From contig NC_016458.1 in NCBI RefSeq assembly GCF_000226115.1, forward strand, positions 9,219,501 to 9,283,500: a stretch of 64,000 nt of DNA, given 5' to 3'. Positions 43,727 through 53,615 of the stretch are shown here, in pieces. The DNA is from Thermothielavioides terrestris NRRL 8126 (Eukaryota; Ascomycota; Sordariomycetes; Sordariales; Chaetomiaceae). The notes under the pieces are model-generated. The model searched no databases. It was not told where the DNA came from and was given only the letters and a program-made list of their open reading frames with translations. Numbering within the stretch: position 1 is the stretch's first letter; the number at the start of each line of letters is the position of its first letter. Made by a program: the position numbers and the translations under genes.

Positions 43727-45223
43727 TTACACATAAACATAGCAAAACGCCCCACCATTCCCCCCCAACTGATCATGCGCCTCGAGCAATTTGATCGGCC
43801 CCGCAAGCCACTCAAGATCGATCACGGCCGTGGACGGGTCCTGCGCACTTCCGCCGCCCATGCCCGGCATCCCCGGCATGCCGCCGCCGCCGGTGGGCAC
43901 GGCGTTGAGGCGGGCGTCCGGGTCCTGCATCTGCCAGATCCACCACAGCCGGTCGATCGCGCCGTGGTGGAAGTAGAACACCGGGTCGCCCGGCGAGGTG
44001 GCTGGGTCGCCGCCCGGGTCGAGCGCGTGGATGTAATGGCCGGCGGTGTGGATCTGGGGGCAGGTTAAGTCAGTTTGGTCTTCTGTTGCGTGAGGGAAAG
44101 ACGGAGTGTAAACGTACCCCCCACGGATAGGGGTCGTTCTTGGGCGGCGGGTTGCCCAGCAGCTGGTTGTAGAAGCCGTCGATGTTGCTGTTATTGGTGA
44201 TGAGGCTGTAGGCGCGGTCGGCGGTGGCGCCCATGGCGGCGTTGCGGTTGACGTCGCGGCGCAGGCACCGCGGGTTGGACCCCGTGCCGTCCGACCGCGG
44301 GTTCTTGGGGATGCTGAGGCCGTGGTAGGGCGACATGGATGTTGGGCCGAGGCTGACCACCATGCTGTGACGCTCCGTGTTAACACTTTCTCCATGCCGC
44401 ACATAGCATTAGGAGAACCAACTCCTTGAACGGTCCCTCGGTCACGCAGCCGCCGCCGCCGCCGCTCTTGATGATGTTGGGCGTCCGGCCCGGCTGCGGT
44501 AGGCCCGTGTACTGGGGGTCGGGTGCGCCGTTGCCGCCCATGCTCGACGCGTTGCCGTTGAACAGCGGCGAGTGGATCGGGTCCCGGGCGTAGCGGTCGT
44601 AGTTCTCGTACGGCTGGTAGCCCGTGTAGTTGCACTCGTTGCGCAGCGCCTGCTCGTACACGTAGAGGAACTGCTTGTGGGCGGGGAACAGGTGCAGCGG
44701 GTCGTGCAGCTGAGCCGCGTGCGACATGTGGTAGGCCACGAAGTCGTCGAAGCGGCTGAGCGCGCCTGGGAACCTGTCCTTGGGCGCCCGCGGCGGCAGC
44801 TTCATCAGGCACTGCACGGCGGCGATGTACTCCTCCCGCTGCTCGTTGCTGAGGTCGCTCCTGTGGGCCGCGTAAGCGGCTTGCCGGAAGGAATCAAGAA
44901 CGTGGATGGGGCAGGACAGACCACTCCCTCCGCACGGCTGCGTTCTCGAGCGTGCACCCGTTGTTCTTGCCGGCGGCGATCTTCTTCGCCATATAGGCCT
45001 CGACCTTGGCCATGGTATCCTCCTCCAACTTGTCAACCACATCGAGGGGGAAGGCTGGATTGCGAATCCTGGGCGGATCCAACTGCGTTAGGTCAAACCA
45101 AAGGAAGACCGGAGCGAGTAGCAGAGCAGGAAAAGCGGCGTACACTTCGATCTTGGACCTGTAGTCCGCGCTAGCTCCCACAAGGAGCTGCGCCAGGACG
45201 AGAACACCCCGGATAGTCCACAT
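43727..45223 (-). CDS. Secreted tyrosinase-family type-3 copper protein with divergent Cu-A region
   Basis: Exons 45223-44922, 44860-44423, 44364-44118, 44053-43727, 437 aa. A further 63-nt in-frame intron is possible (45145-45083, CTAAC near its end), which would give 416 aa. MWTIRGVLVLAQLLVGASA is a signal peptide. The splices restore REWSDLSNEQREEYIAAVQC, GPFKDMVVSLGP and PYPWGIHTAGHYIHAL. Cu-A ligands: His in FVAYHMSH, QLHDP and FPAHKQF. Cu-B ligands: HTAGH and FYFHHGAIDRLWWIWQ. Around Cu-A the usual WHR becomes AHK, and the usual aromatic YQPYWDW-type segment reads YQPYENY. NNATG-type glycosylation sites are present. The lineage acts on phenols, with oxygen, in secondary metabolism or pigment; substrate cannot be read. 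The C-terminal domain is short. Confidence 0.85.
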
Positions 45224-46670
45224 GCTGGGCGGCAGGCGGATTGCAGGCGATGTGGCGGTGCAACTCTTGACCGGGCGTGGGATCAAGGTGAAAGAACCCA
45301 GGTCGGGCGTCCAGCCCCTATTTGACCCGGTGACTCCATGCTGGGCCGGCCATGATGGAGGAGGTTTACAGTTCGCCTTCGGCAGTTGTGCCGGGGAAGG
45401 GTGAGGAGACGCCAGTTATACCGGCTTCATATGCGCCTCCAATGATAGCCGGCGCTCCAAGGGTGTCGGTTTAAATAGATGACGATCGGTGGTCAGGCCT
45501 GTCCCCTCAATTCTGCCGGCCGAATCGAACACGCCCAAGCAAGAGCGGCAATTGTGATTCTGTTCTTCTCGTGACGCAAACTCTGGCTTTGAATGATCCG
45601 GCAACTTGCGCGGCGCCTGGAGCGACAAGGACCACGGTCAACGTTGATGGCCTAGGTACAGTACAATGGACTGCCGAGGCCAGTAGCTCCGGCAGTGGTC
45701 GGCGCAAAATCGACGGCGGAATCGGCAACTAAGCTGTTACTCCTGAAAGCCACTGGCACGGCGATGGCACGTCTATCTGCACGTGTGCATTGTCGAGCGC
45801 GCCCCGAGGGACGCATGACAGGACGAACAGCTAGAGACAATGTGAGCGCAAAAGGAGGAGGTGAACTGAGATTCTAGCTGTCCAGATGAGTTTAGCTCTT
45901 CCTAAGATGGACGGCGAAATTGCAGTAGTCCTTCCGGACGCTTCGCTTGTCGTGCAGGTTTCCGAAGTCGCTTGCTTGCATACAAAGAGGGAAGAACCGT
46001 GGCACAGAGCAAGTGGACAGCGAGTGCCGCTGAATCCTCCTCTGTTCCATCCACGAGTCGCTGCGGGCACCTCGTTGCGACGGCAAATTAGGTGCCTCCG
46101 CAAAGACTCCAATATCGATGCGAACGTTTCTCCAAAGGGGTAAAAGAGCCGGGTGGCTTCCCATGATGAGTTCCACTTGTGAGAGCTGAGAGCGGGATAC
46201 CGCGTTGTCGTGGATTGGGGCTGTCTGCGAGGAAACCATAGTATCAGGTTGGTAGGGTTGACTGGAAAGAAAAAATAAGCAATGAGCAGTCTCTTTGGTC
46301 CAGAACTAAATCAAAAATGAGAATACGAGTCTAGCAACAACGATTGCGATGCCTTACGAGTCCTGTTGCCTGTTGGGCTAAGGTGGTTGCAGGATCACGG
46401 GGCGTGGATGTGAGTGGAATGGGATCAAGGGGTAATGTAACTGTATGGTAATGCTGTTACTTACAAACCTACCAGGCTCCTGCGGGTTCCGCCGGTTCTA
46501 GACCCAGGGCCAGGGGCAAGATCACAGATGCCAGCTTGCCGGCCAGGCCTTCAGCCACGAAAAGCCAACAAATGCAGCATGCCGCACAAGAAACGCCAAC
46601 ACTTTCTTGTTGATCCGGCTTTATGACTTGCCCTTCTTCCGAATAAACAATACACAGCCTCAGCCGTAAG
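45224..46670. other. Divergent intergenic region of tyrosinase and BOS1
   Basis: About 1.4 kb. No gene, RNA or repeat recognised. Confidence 0.5.
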
Positions 46671-47578
46671 ATGGTGAGTTCTTCGCCTGCCCACCGCCAG
46701 CACTAAGGTTGTCCGAATCTAACGGGCCCGCTTCTGTCCAGAACACAACCTTCAACTCGGCGCTGAAACAGCGCACCACGATCCGCAAAGACCTCTCCGC
46801 CCTGTCCAGCCTCGCCTCTGGGGAAACACCACAAGAGCAACAACAGCACCTACAACAGCTGACACCGGCGGCGCTCGGCTCGCTCTCGGCCTCGCTAACG
46901 GCCTTCTCGCGCACCATCGACGAGTACAACACGCTGGCGAAGCAGGAGGTCAACCCGGCCAAGCAGGAGAAGGCCTTCGAGCGGATCCGCGACTTCCGCG
47001 CCGAGCTGGCCGACTTCCGCGCCCAGCTCGACGCCCTCAAGGCCGCGCGCGAGGAAGCCGCCCACGCGGCCAACCGCAACGAGCTGCTCGGCCGCCGCCC
47101 CTTCGCCGCCGCCACGCCCGAGAACCCGTACGCGGGCGCGACGGCAAGCACAAGCACAAGCACGAGCACAACAGCAACCGCGACGGGGTACGGGCTCGGG
47201 CGGGGAGGCGGCCACGCGCGGACGACGAGCATCGCCGAGGCAGGGAGGGCAGGAGGAGGTGGCACGCTGGGCCTGGGCAGCGGGGACGCGGCGCGGGAGA
47301 GCCACGCGCTGCGGGAGCAGACCTTCTTCGCGAGCACGCACGCCGCGCTCGACGACTACATCGCGCGCGGGCAGGCCGTGCTGGGCGACCTGGGCCAGCA
47401 GCGCGAGATGCTCAAGTCCACCCAGCGCAAGCTGTACTCGGTCGGCAACACGCTGGGCATCTCGGGCGACACTATCCGCATGATCGAGCGGCGCGCGCGG
47501 CAGGACAAGTGGATCTTTGGCGCCGGCGTCGTGGTCTTCTTTTTGTTCTGCTGGCTGGTGCTGCACTATCTGCGGTAG
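46671..47578 (+). CDS. BOS1: Golgi SNARE Bos1 (membrin/GOSR2)
   Basis: Two exons: 46671-46673 (the ATG alone) and 46742-47578, 279 aa. The 68-nt intron has a GTGAGT donor, CTAAC branch (46719-46723) and CCAG acceptor. The downstream frame has no usable ATG before the conserved start NTTFNSALKQ, so the one-codon exon is required. A Qb-SNARE motif (about 195-255: FASTHAALDDYIARGQAVLG, QQREMLKSTQRKLYSVGNTL) is followed by a single tail anchor WIFGAGVVVFFLFCWLVLHYL at the C-terminus. It works in ER-to-Golgi vesicle fusion with Sed5, Bet1 and Sec22. A Ser/Thr-rich run (STSTSTSTTATA) in the middle is a low-complexity insert. Neighbours are unrelated. Confidence 0.9.
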
Positions 47579-47794
47579 CCCGGCGAGGAGGGGGGAGGGG
47601 TTGGTTCTGTCTGCTGCTTTCATCCAGCGCGGAGTTTGGGCGTCGCGTGCTGGGGTGTCTTTCTTGCTCTAATTGGAATTTGCATCTCGGCATTTGGTGC
47701 TCTCTCAGTCATGTATACCCCGGACGCTGTCTCTGCAGCTCCCACACTCCCCTGCCCCCCTTTCATCCCCCGCCCTTGACCATCACCTGTGGCA

Positions 47795-48267
47795 TCACAT
47801 CTCCCTCAACGCAATCGTAAACAGCACATCCCACGTTGTCTCCACCTCGACGACCTCCGTCTCCGGCAGCACATGGTTGCTGGTGCTCAGCCGCCCGCCA
47901 AACTGCGTCTCCCAGTCCTGCACATCCCACTCCAGCCCGCGCGTGGTGATCCTGCTCGGGCCGGCGACGGGCAGGATGCCGACGTACTTGTCGAACACGC
48001 CGCCGCCGCCGCCGCCGCCGCCGCCGCAACCGCCCTCTTTCCCCGCCGCGCCCGGCTCCTCCCGCACGCGAATGCGATGCCGCCCCCGCTTCAGCAGGAA
48101 CGTCAGGCTCTCCCCGCTGAAGAGGTACATCCGCCCCCGCGCGTACCCGCCCGCGCCGTCGCCGGCCTGGAACAGGTACAGGTGGTGCAGCTGCGACAGG
48201 CCCTGGTCGACGCGCCCGCCGAGGCCGCCGACCGCGACGATGTCGAGCGGCGCCGCGGGGCTTTGCG

Positions 48268-48312
<45 letters not shown>

Positions 48313-48868
48313 GCACCCAGGCGACCGCCTTGCCAAAGTCGGTCGAGTCTTGGTCCGGGTCGCGGATCACCCGCGTGCCGCGCGCCTCGTAGTAGGCGCG
48401 CGCCGGGGCGGTCAGGCTGTCGAGGTCGCCGATTATGAGGTCGAGGTTGTCCTTGTACCAGGGAAGTGTTCGCGAGGTGTTCTGTGGGTGGGTCGGGGGT
48501 GAGGGTTGAAGAGTCAGACTTACAAGCGACGTGTCGCCGTGCTGTCCGGCCGCGGCGAACAGGCAGTTGGCCCCGCCGTCGGCTGCAACGCGGAGGCATG
48601 CTGCGGTGTGTCGTGTGAGCTATGTACACACAGTAAATGGAGATCAGGTGGTTGGCAAGGGGCATCACAACATACCGTTGCCCCACAGGCGCCGTGTCAC
48701 GCCGAGGTGGGTGTGCAGCGGCTGGTTGAGCACAATGAGTGCGAACCCGGCCGCTTCCGGATGGCTCTGAGGCGGGGCCCCGGCTGCCTTGGGTGCTGGT
48801 TGCAAGAGCTCGCCGGGGTGCCAGTCAAAAGTTGGGTCATCTGTCTCTTGAGAAGTCGTGGCGCTCAT
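47795..48868 (-). CDS. THI80: Thiamine pyrophosphokinase with poly-Gln insert
   Basis: Three exons, 48868-48676, 48600-48524, 48481-47795, 318 aa, all junctions in phase. Splicing yields LHTHLGVTRRLWGNACLRVAADGGANCLF and NTSRTLPWYKDNLDLIIGDLDSL in sequence. Catalytic-domain signatures: ADGGAN, GDLDSL and DQDSTDFGKA, binding Mg-ATP and thiamine. The C-terminal substrate-binding domain holds YLFSGESLTFLLKRGRHRIRV and ends WDVLFTIALREM. The enzyme transfers pyrophosphate from ATP to thiamine, making the TPP cofactor. A Gln run of about 14 residues (48271-48310) sits after AVAWVR, and a Gly run (GGC repeats, 47999-48027) near the C-domain; both are low-complexity insertions in loops. Confidence 0.88.
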
Positions 48869-49261
48869 GGTTGCAGATGACGTTGCGATTAAAAATATCC
48901 CTGATTTGGCTAAGTGAATGGAAGTCTGATAGAGAGCCAGCGGAAAGAGACTAAGTGGGTCTTAATCAGCCTAGAGCACGCCGCCTCAGTCCTTCGGCAT
49001 CTCCAGTCGGTAAGCAGACCATGATTGAATCTCGCAGATGATTTTATATCAAATACCATGAGCAGCCAAAGAGCCATTGCCCGAGAGTTGGCTGTTGTAA
49101 AAGGCAAAAGCGTATGGGCAGCTACTCGCGTAGCTGTACCGAACCAATAGAGCCCCCAGAACCCACAAATCCCCCAGAGCCCGAACATCACACAGCGGCG
49201 CGGTTGCACATTCGGTAGGTGCGAGTAAACGTATCTACTCAAAGGGCCCGGCGTGTGCAGC

Positions 49262-49347
49262 GGAACTGTGCGGTGGGAATTGAACCCACAACCTGCTGGG
49301 AGGCAGAACGACAGCGTGTTACGGTAGGCAACTGAGCCAACCATCCC
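49262..49347 (-). other. tRNA-like sequence (pseudogene or SINE head)
   Basis: On the minus strand it shows an A-box-like TTGGCTCAGTTGCC and a full B box GGTTCAATTCC with a perfect 5-bp T-stem (GTGGG/CCCAC). The acceptor ends do not pair, the D arm is altered (TTGCC instead of TTGG), and no standard 7-nt anticodon loop can be drawn; CTGC/GCAG forms a 6-nt loop instead. Best read as a decayed tRNA or tRNA-derived SINE. Confidence 0.4.
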
Positions 49348-49550
49348 AAATGTTGGAAGTCCTGGGCAACAAAGAGAACCTATAGAGTGTCGGCCCGGGC
49401 AGGTGCCCGGCGGTCAGCAGTCCGCAGGTGGCAGAGTCATATCGTCACCTGCCCGGCTCTGCCACCTGCCGGCTACCGACCGCAAGCTTCAGTTGCAAAG
49501 AAGCACCACTGAGGAGCGATAAGCAGTAAGCCGTTTTGAAACCATGGCCA

Positions 49551-50479
49551 TCACCTGACCACCCAGGCTGACTTGCAAAGCAGCATGACCCAACGAAGGA
49601 GCCAGCGGCGGCTCGAGATCAACCGGACGCAAGGGGACAGAGCAGAGCATCGCGCGACAATTCCGAGGCCGTTCCTGGCCCGAGCCAGGCGGAACTCATC
49701 GTTTACGTCGGGAAGCACCAAGTCGGCGACGTTCCAAGAGTACATTGTATGCTCGCGCTCTTGGGGTCCCAGTCTACGCTGGCTAGACAGTACGGCAAAG
49801 CTAGCTTTGCGAAGCGTCGTGACGATCATCTGCTCGATCCAGGGGGAGTTCACAACCACAGGGATGCGCTCCCCCTTGGTCCTCCCATCCAAGCAATTTC
49901 GAACACTGTATGCGAAGACTGGCGAGAGCGACATGGCAAAATCGGTCGTCCCTCGCTGCTCCGACGGCGGCATATGGCCAGTGTCGTCGTTGAGGCACGC
50001 GAAGACCCAACCAAGGCCGCCGTCGCCGACTGAGCGGACGATCCGGTCCACGAGCTCCGTGCCTAGGCGCGCCCCATAGTCCTATCTGCCGCTGCGAGTT
50101 CCGCTTCGCCGCCGCCGACTGCCGGCACGTAATGGAACCCATCTGCCTTCCGACCACCGCCCATCCGGCCACCGGCTCCTACGCAGGTCAGGAACGTACC
50201 GCGCACACTAGGAGAGAACGCGCCGCACCTGAACGGGCACCTTGAACGGCCTATTCGATACGTCCGTCCTCTCCCGCTCTCTGGTGACCTGACCAGCCTG
50301 CTCCCACTCCTTGCCCAAGACGCGCAGCTGGGCCCATGGAGGGCAGCCGGACGCGGAGCGGCCACGCGGCCATACACGCCTCGCCTCAGCATCGGTTGCA
50401 CGAGTTGCTTGAAGGTCGAGATCACGGGCGAGCCGTGAGCCAGTGTTGATATTGGCTGTATATAGGTGAGCGACCCCAA
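49551..50479 (-). pseudogene. Coding-like remnant, possibly of an SF1 helicase
   Basis: The minus-strand frame 50051-49551 reads IPVVVNSPWIEQMIVTTLRK and then VNDEFRLARARNGLGIVARC, which resembles the last motifs of DNA2/NAM7-like helicases (V..Y..Q and ...R..VALTRARNGL). An upstream frame (near 50340-50210, WAQLRVLGKEWEQAGQVTRE) also looks coding but is interrupted by a stop. No complete gene can be assembled. This is a weak impression from composition and motif shape. Confidence 0.25.
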
Positions 50480-51045
50480 TATAGGTATGCTCTGACTTCT
50501 TTGCTCTGGTTACACATTGGACGGTACGAACACCTGCCGCAGTCGCGGCTTCAACGGTCCCACAGTGGGCATCTATCTTGGCGATAACTCTGGGATCAAG
50601 AGAAGAGTGTTATCGAGTGAATAGGCGTACATAGGCAACCAAGGTAGGATTTATAGCTCTGATGAAGAAACGTGGCTTGTGTCTCGACCATGCAGCATGG
50701 CGTTTTCGAGCTCTGGTGTTTGCCTGCGACAAAGTGCGAGAAGTGTCAGTGCCTGGTTGCTGCACAGTAAGGGATGCGGAGAGGTGGGTCTGAGCTAGAA
50801 TTGGCCAATCGTAACTCGCGCCCGTCGCCAAATCTCCGGCCCCAAACGGGCTGAACAGCGGCAGGCCGTGAGCCCGGGCCAGAAATTTTGGCCGAAGCAG
50901 AGCTGGTTGATGACAAACGTCGAACGGGCCCATCCCCGGTGTTGCCGCGGCCACCTTCGTTTCGCGCGCGCTTTTCTGTCTGTGTCTGCTTCTGCTCTGC
51001 ATGCATTGATTTTTCTCTCCCTTCTTTCTCTCGCGTCCCGACAAC

Positions 51046-52073
51046 ATGTATCGCGCCACGCTCAGGACAGCCCCCAGTGCTCTGCGCGCGATCCGGCCGA
51101 CGACCGTCGCCTCCGGCTCCCGGCGGCTGGCTTCGACGGCCGCGGCAGCCAAGAAGAAGGGCACCTGGACGGGGACCGGGCTACGATGGGGTCTTGCCAT
51201 CGCGGCAGTGTACTTCTACAACACCAGCCCGATCTTCGCCGATGAGCTCCCTCGTGCGTCTCCTCCCTCGCGACTGGCTGGCCGTTTCCGCTGACATTGG
51301 AGCACTGCCGCAGCCGAAGCTGTGCCTGCGCCGCCTCACTTCTCGGACGCCGACCTTCCCACCATCGATGCCATGATCGAGGAGAAGCGCCGCCAAGCAG
51401 CCGCAGCCGCAGCCGCAGCCGCACCACCTCCGCCGCCGCCCTCTTCCCAGCAGCAGCCCGCGAACGCTGTCAGTGAGAAAGAGGATGTGAAGACCGAGCA
51501 AACGAAGCCAACAGAAACCGAGGCTGCTACAACGGCTGCCGCCGAGAATGAACCGGAGCCCGGGTCGCCCGAGGCGCTGGAGCAGAGCGCCACTGAGCAA
51601 GGCGCCTTCGACCCGGAGACGGGCGAGATCAACTGGGACTGCCCGTGCCTGGGCGGCATGGCCCACGGGCCGTGCGGAGAGGAGTTCAAGGCGGCCTTCA
51701 GCTGCTTCGTCTACTCCAAGGAGGAGCCCAAGGGGATGGATTGCATCGAGAAGTTCCAGTGCGTAGCACCCGGCGGGCCGAGTGATTGGCAAGGGCTGGC
51801 TGGCTGACGGCTCCCAGACACATGCAGGACTGCTTCCGGAAGTATCCCGAGATCTACGGCTCCGAACTAGCCGACGACGAAGACGAGGAGGGCGCCCCGG
51901 CTCAAGAAGGCGCCGCTGCTGCGGCAAAGACGAGCGAGACGCAGACATCAGCAAGCGCAGCGCCGCCTGCCGCCGGGACCGGGGAGTCGGCGGCGCAGCC
52001 GGCTGAGACGACGGAGTCGGGGGCTCCGAAGAAAGACGTCGACGCGATCGGGCCGAACAAGGGCAAGGAGTAA
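51046..52073 (+). CDS. MIA40: Mitochondrial intermembrane-space import oxidoreductase Mia40
   Basis: Three exons, 51046-51253, 51314-51758, 51818-52073, 302 aa. The N-terminus ([20 protein letters not shown], then RRLAST) is a presequence, followed by the inner-membrane anchor [19 protein letters not shown] (about 46-64), as in fungal rather than animal Mia40. An Ala/Pro/Gln/Glu-rich stalk leads to the catalytic core: CPC (about 178) and twin CX9C ([11 protein letters not shown] and C-IEKFQHMQD-C). The second CX9C is built across intron 2 (KFQ-HMQDC). Mia40 oxidises incoming CX3C/CX9C proteins and is reoxidised by Erv1. The tail is Glu/Ala/Pro-rich. Next gene downstream on the same strand is another mitochondrial protein, about 0.6 kb away. 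Confidence 0.95.
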
Positions 52074-52686
52074 TTAATCTCCGCTGAACTCACGATACGA
52101 CACCGGGCTCTCCATCCTGTTGCAGCGTTGCGACACGTTTGGTGAGAGAGATCATCAGCGTGGCGCCGCGCACACACTGTACGACTCTTATGTATACCAT
52201 GTAACTTAGAGGCACAATAGACCTTTTTCCTGCTCAGGTCGCTGCCCGGCCCGCGCTGGGGAGCTGTTGCGCTGCTGCGTCCTGTGCTCACCCGGGACAG
52301 ACAGGACCTTGCTGACTTATTGTGGCATTGAGCAGGGGGTGTTGCTCGCTGCTGGTTCTCGGGCAGTGTCTTGGCGCTCCACTGCCGCTCTAACGATAAG
52401 CGGAGCCGCCGACGTCATGCTGCCCCGCCCAGGCCACCAGCGCCTTGGCCGCAACCGTCGAAGCCCAGCAGAGGGCCGCGTGCTCTGTGCTCTGAGGTCA
52501 CCAGTGGGCAGCGGCTGCTGGCACCGCGCCCGGTTTTGGGCTTCTGGCACCGTCACATGCCCACGGGTGCCCGGCACCCGCCCTATTTGTTCGCGGAAAC
52601 ATCATCGTGCGACAGTCTCCAGCTTCATTTGCATCGCTCTGCGAATCACTCTGACGAAGACATCAAGCAAACTCACAGCACGCAAC
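52074..52686. other. Intergenic and 5' leader of the OM14-like gene
   Basis: About 0.6 kb. It holds the MIA40 3' flank and the noncoding first-exon part of the OM14-like transcript. No separate gene. Confidence 0.5.
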
Positions 52687-53615
52687 AGTAAGTCAGCTCT
52701 TGCAGCCGCGGTCAGCATTTTCCAACGCACGAAACTGACCTCCCTCTCCCGCCGCAGTGTCCTACGCCGAGGTCGCCTCCAAAGGGCCCAAGCAGTCTCC
52801 CAAGGAGGTAAGCATTTATCCATTCGCTCCGAATGTTCACTCCCATCCTATTCAACGTCACCGGCCCAACTTAACAACAAACTAACCATCCTTCCCCTTA
52901 ACCAAAACCCAGGCCGCCGCCCCGCAACCGCCGCAGGTCAACCCGACCACGACCAGCACCTCCCACGCCCCCGACTCCCCCTCGACCGCCTCCTCCTCGC
53001 TGATCGACGTCGACACGCCCTCCGTGCGCACCGTGCCCTCGACGTTCGCCTCGCAGGAGATCAAGACGGACACGCAGGCCGCGCGCGTGGAGCGCGAGGC
53101 CGCCGCCGAGGCAGCAGCAGCAGAAGCAGAAGAAGAAGAAGAAGAGGAAGAAAGGGAGAGGGCGCGCGCCGAGGCGGATCTCGCGCGCAAGAACAGGGCG
53201 AGCGCCGCGGCCAAGGCTAAGGAGGAAGACGGCGGCGGCATGCGCAGCAGGGCCGAGGGCTGGATCGTGCAGCAGTGGGAGAGTGTTGCGGCGGGCGGGC
53301 CTGGCGTGGCGCTTGCGCTCGCGAATGTGCTGGCTGTTGTTGGGCTGGGCGGATGGCTTGGGTTCCGGGCCTGGCGGCTGTATGATCGCGGCCGGCTGGG
53401 GTGGAGGGAGGCGGGGATTGGACTGGCCGTGCTGGGTGCTGTCGGGGCCGTGGAGGGCGTGCTGGCGAGGTGAGTTTATTTTTTTTTCCTTCCTTTCTTT
53501 CTTTCTTTGGTTTTGTTTGTGGTGAGACGCGGGGTTGCTTGAGTGAGGATATGGATATGTGCTTACGCGGCGGTGCAGCTACTTTTCGAAGAAGGTGAAG
53601 AGCGAGGAGCAATAG
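52687..53615 (+). CDS. OM14-like mitochondrial outer-membrane protein
   Basis: Four coding pieces: 52687 (the single base A of the start codon), 52758-52807, 52913-53469 and 53579-53615, 214 aa. The start codon is A|TG, split by a 70-nt intron with GTAAGT donor and GCCGCAG acceptor. The protein opens MSYAEVASKGPKQSPKE and then AAAPQPPQ, a form I associate with fungal OM14-like proteins. A long acidic/Ala-rich soluble part with a Glu/Arg helix (EEEEEEERERARAEADLARK) precedes two hydrophobic segments (VALALANVLAVVGLGGWLGF and AGIGLAVLGAVGAVEGVLAS) and a basic end YFSKKVKSEEQ. Expected location: mitochondrial outer membrane. OM14 in yeast has three TMs; here I see two, so the assignment is tentative. 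Confidence 0.65.

Larger units (their letters stand above)
48869..51045. other. Intergenic with tRNA-like relic and decayed coding remnant
   Basis: About 2.2 kb between TPK and MIA40. It holds the tRNA-like element (49262-49347) and the possible helicase remnant (49551-50479), listed separately. A tandem-like GGCAGGTGCCCGGC/CACCTGCCCGGC inverted repeat is visible at about 49395-49470. MIA40's pyrimidine-rich leader precedes 51046. Confidence 0.45.
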
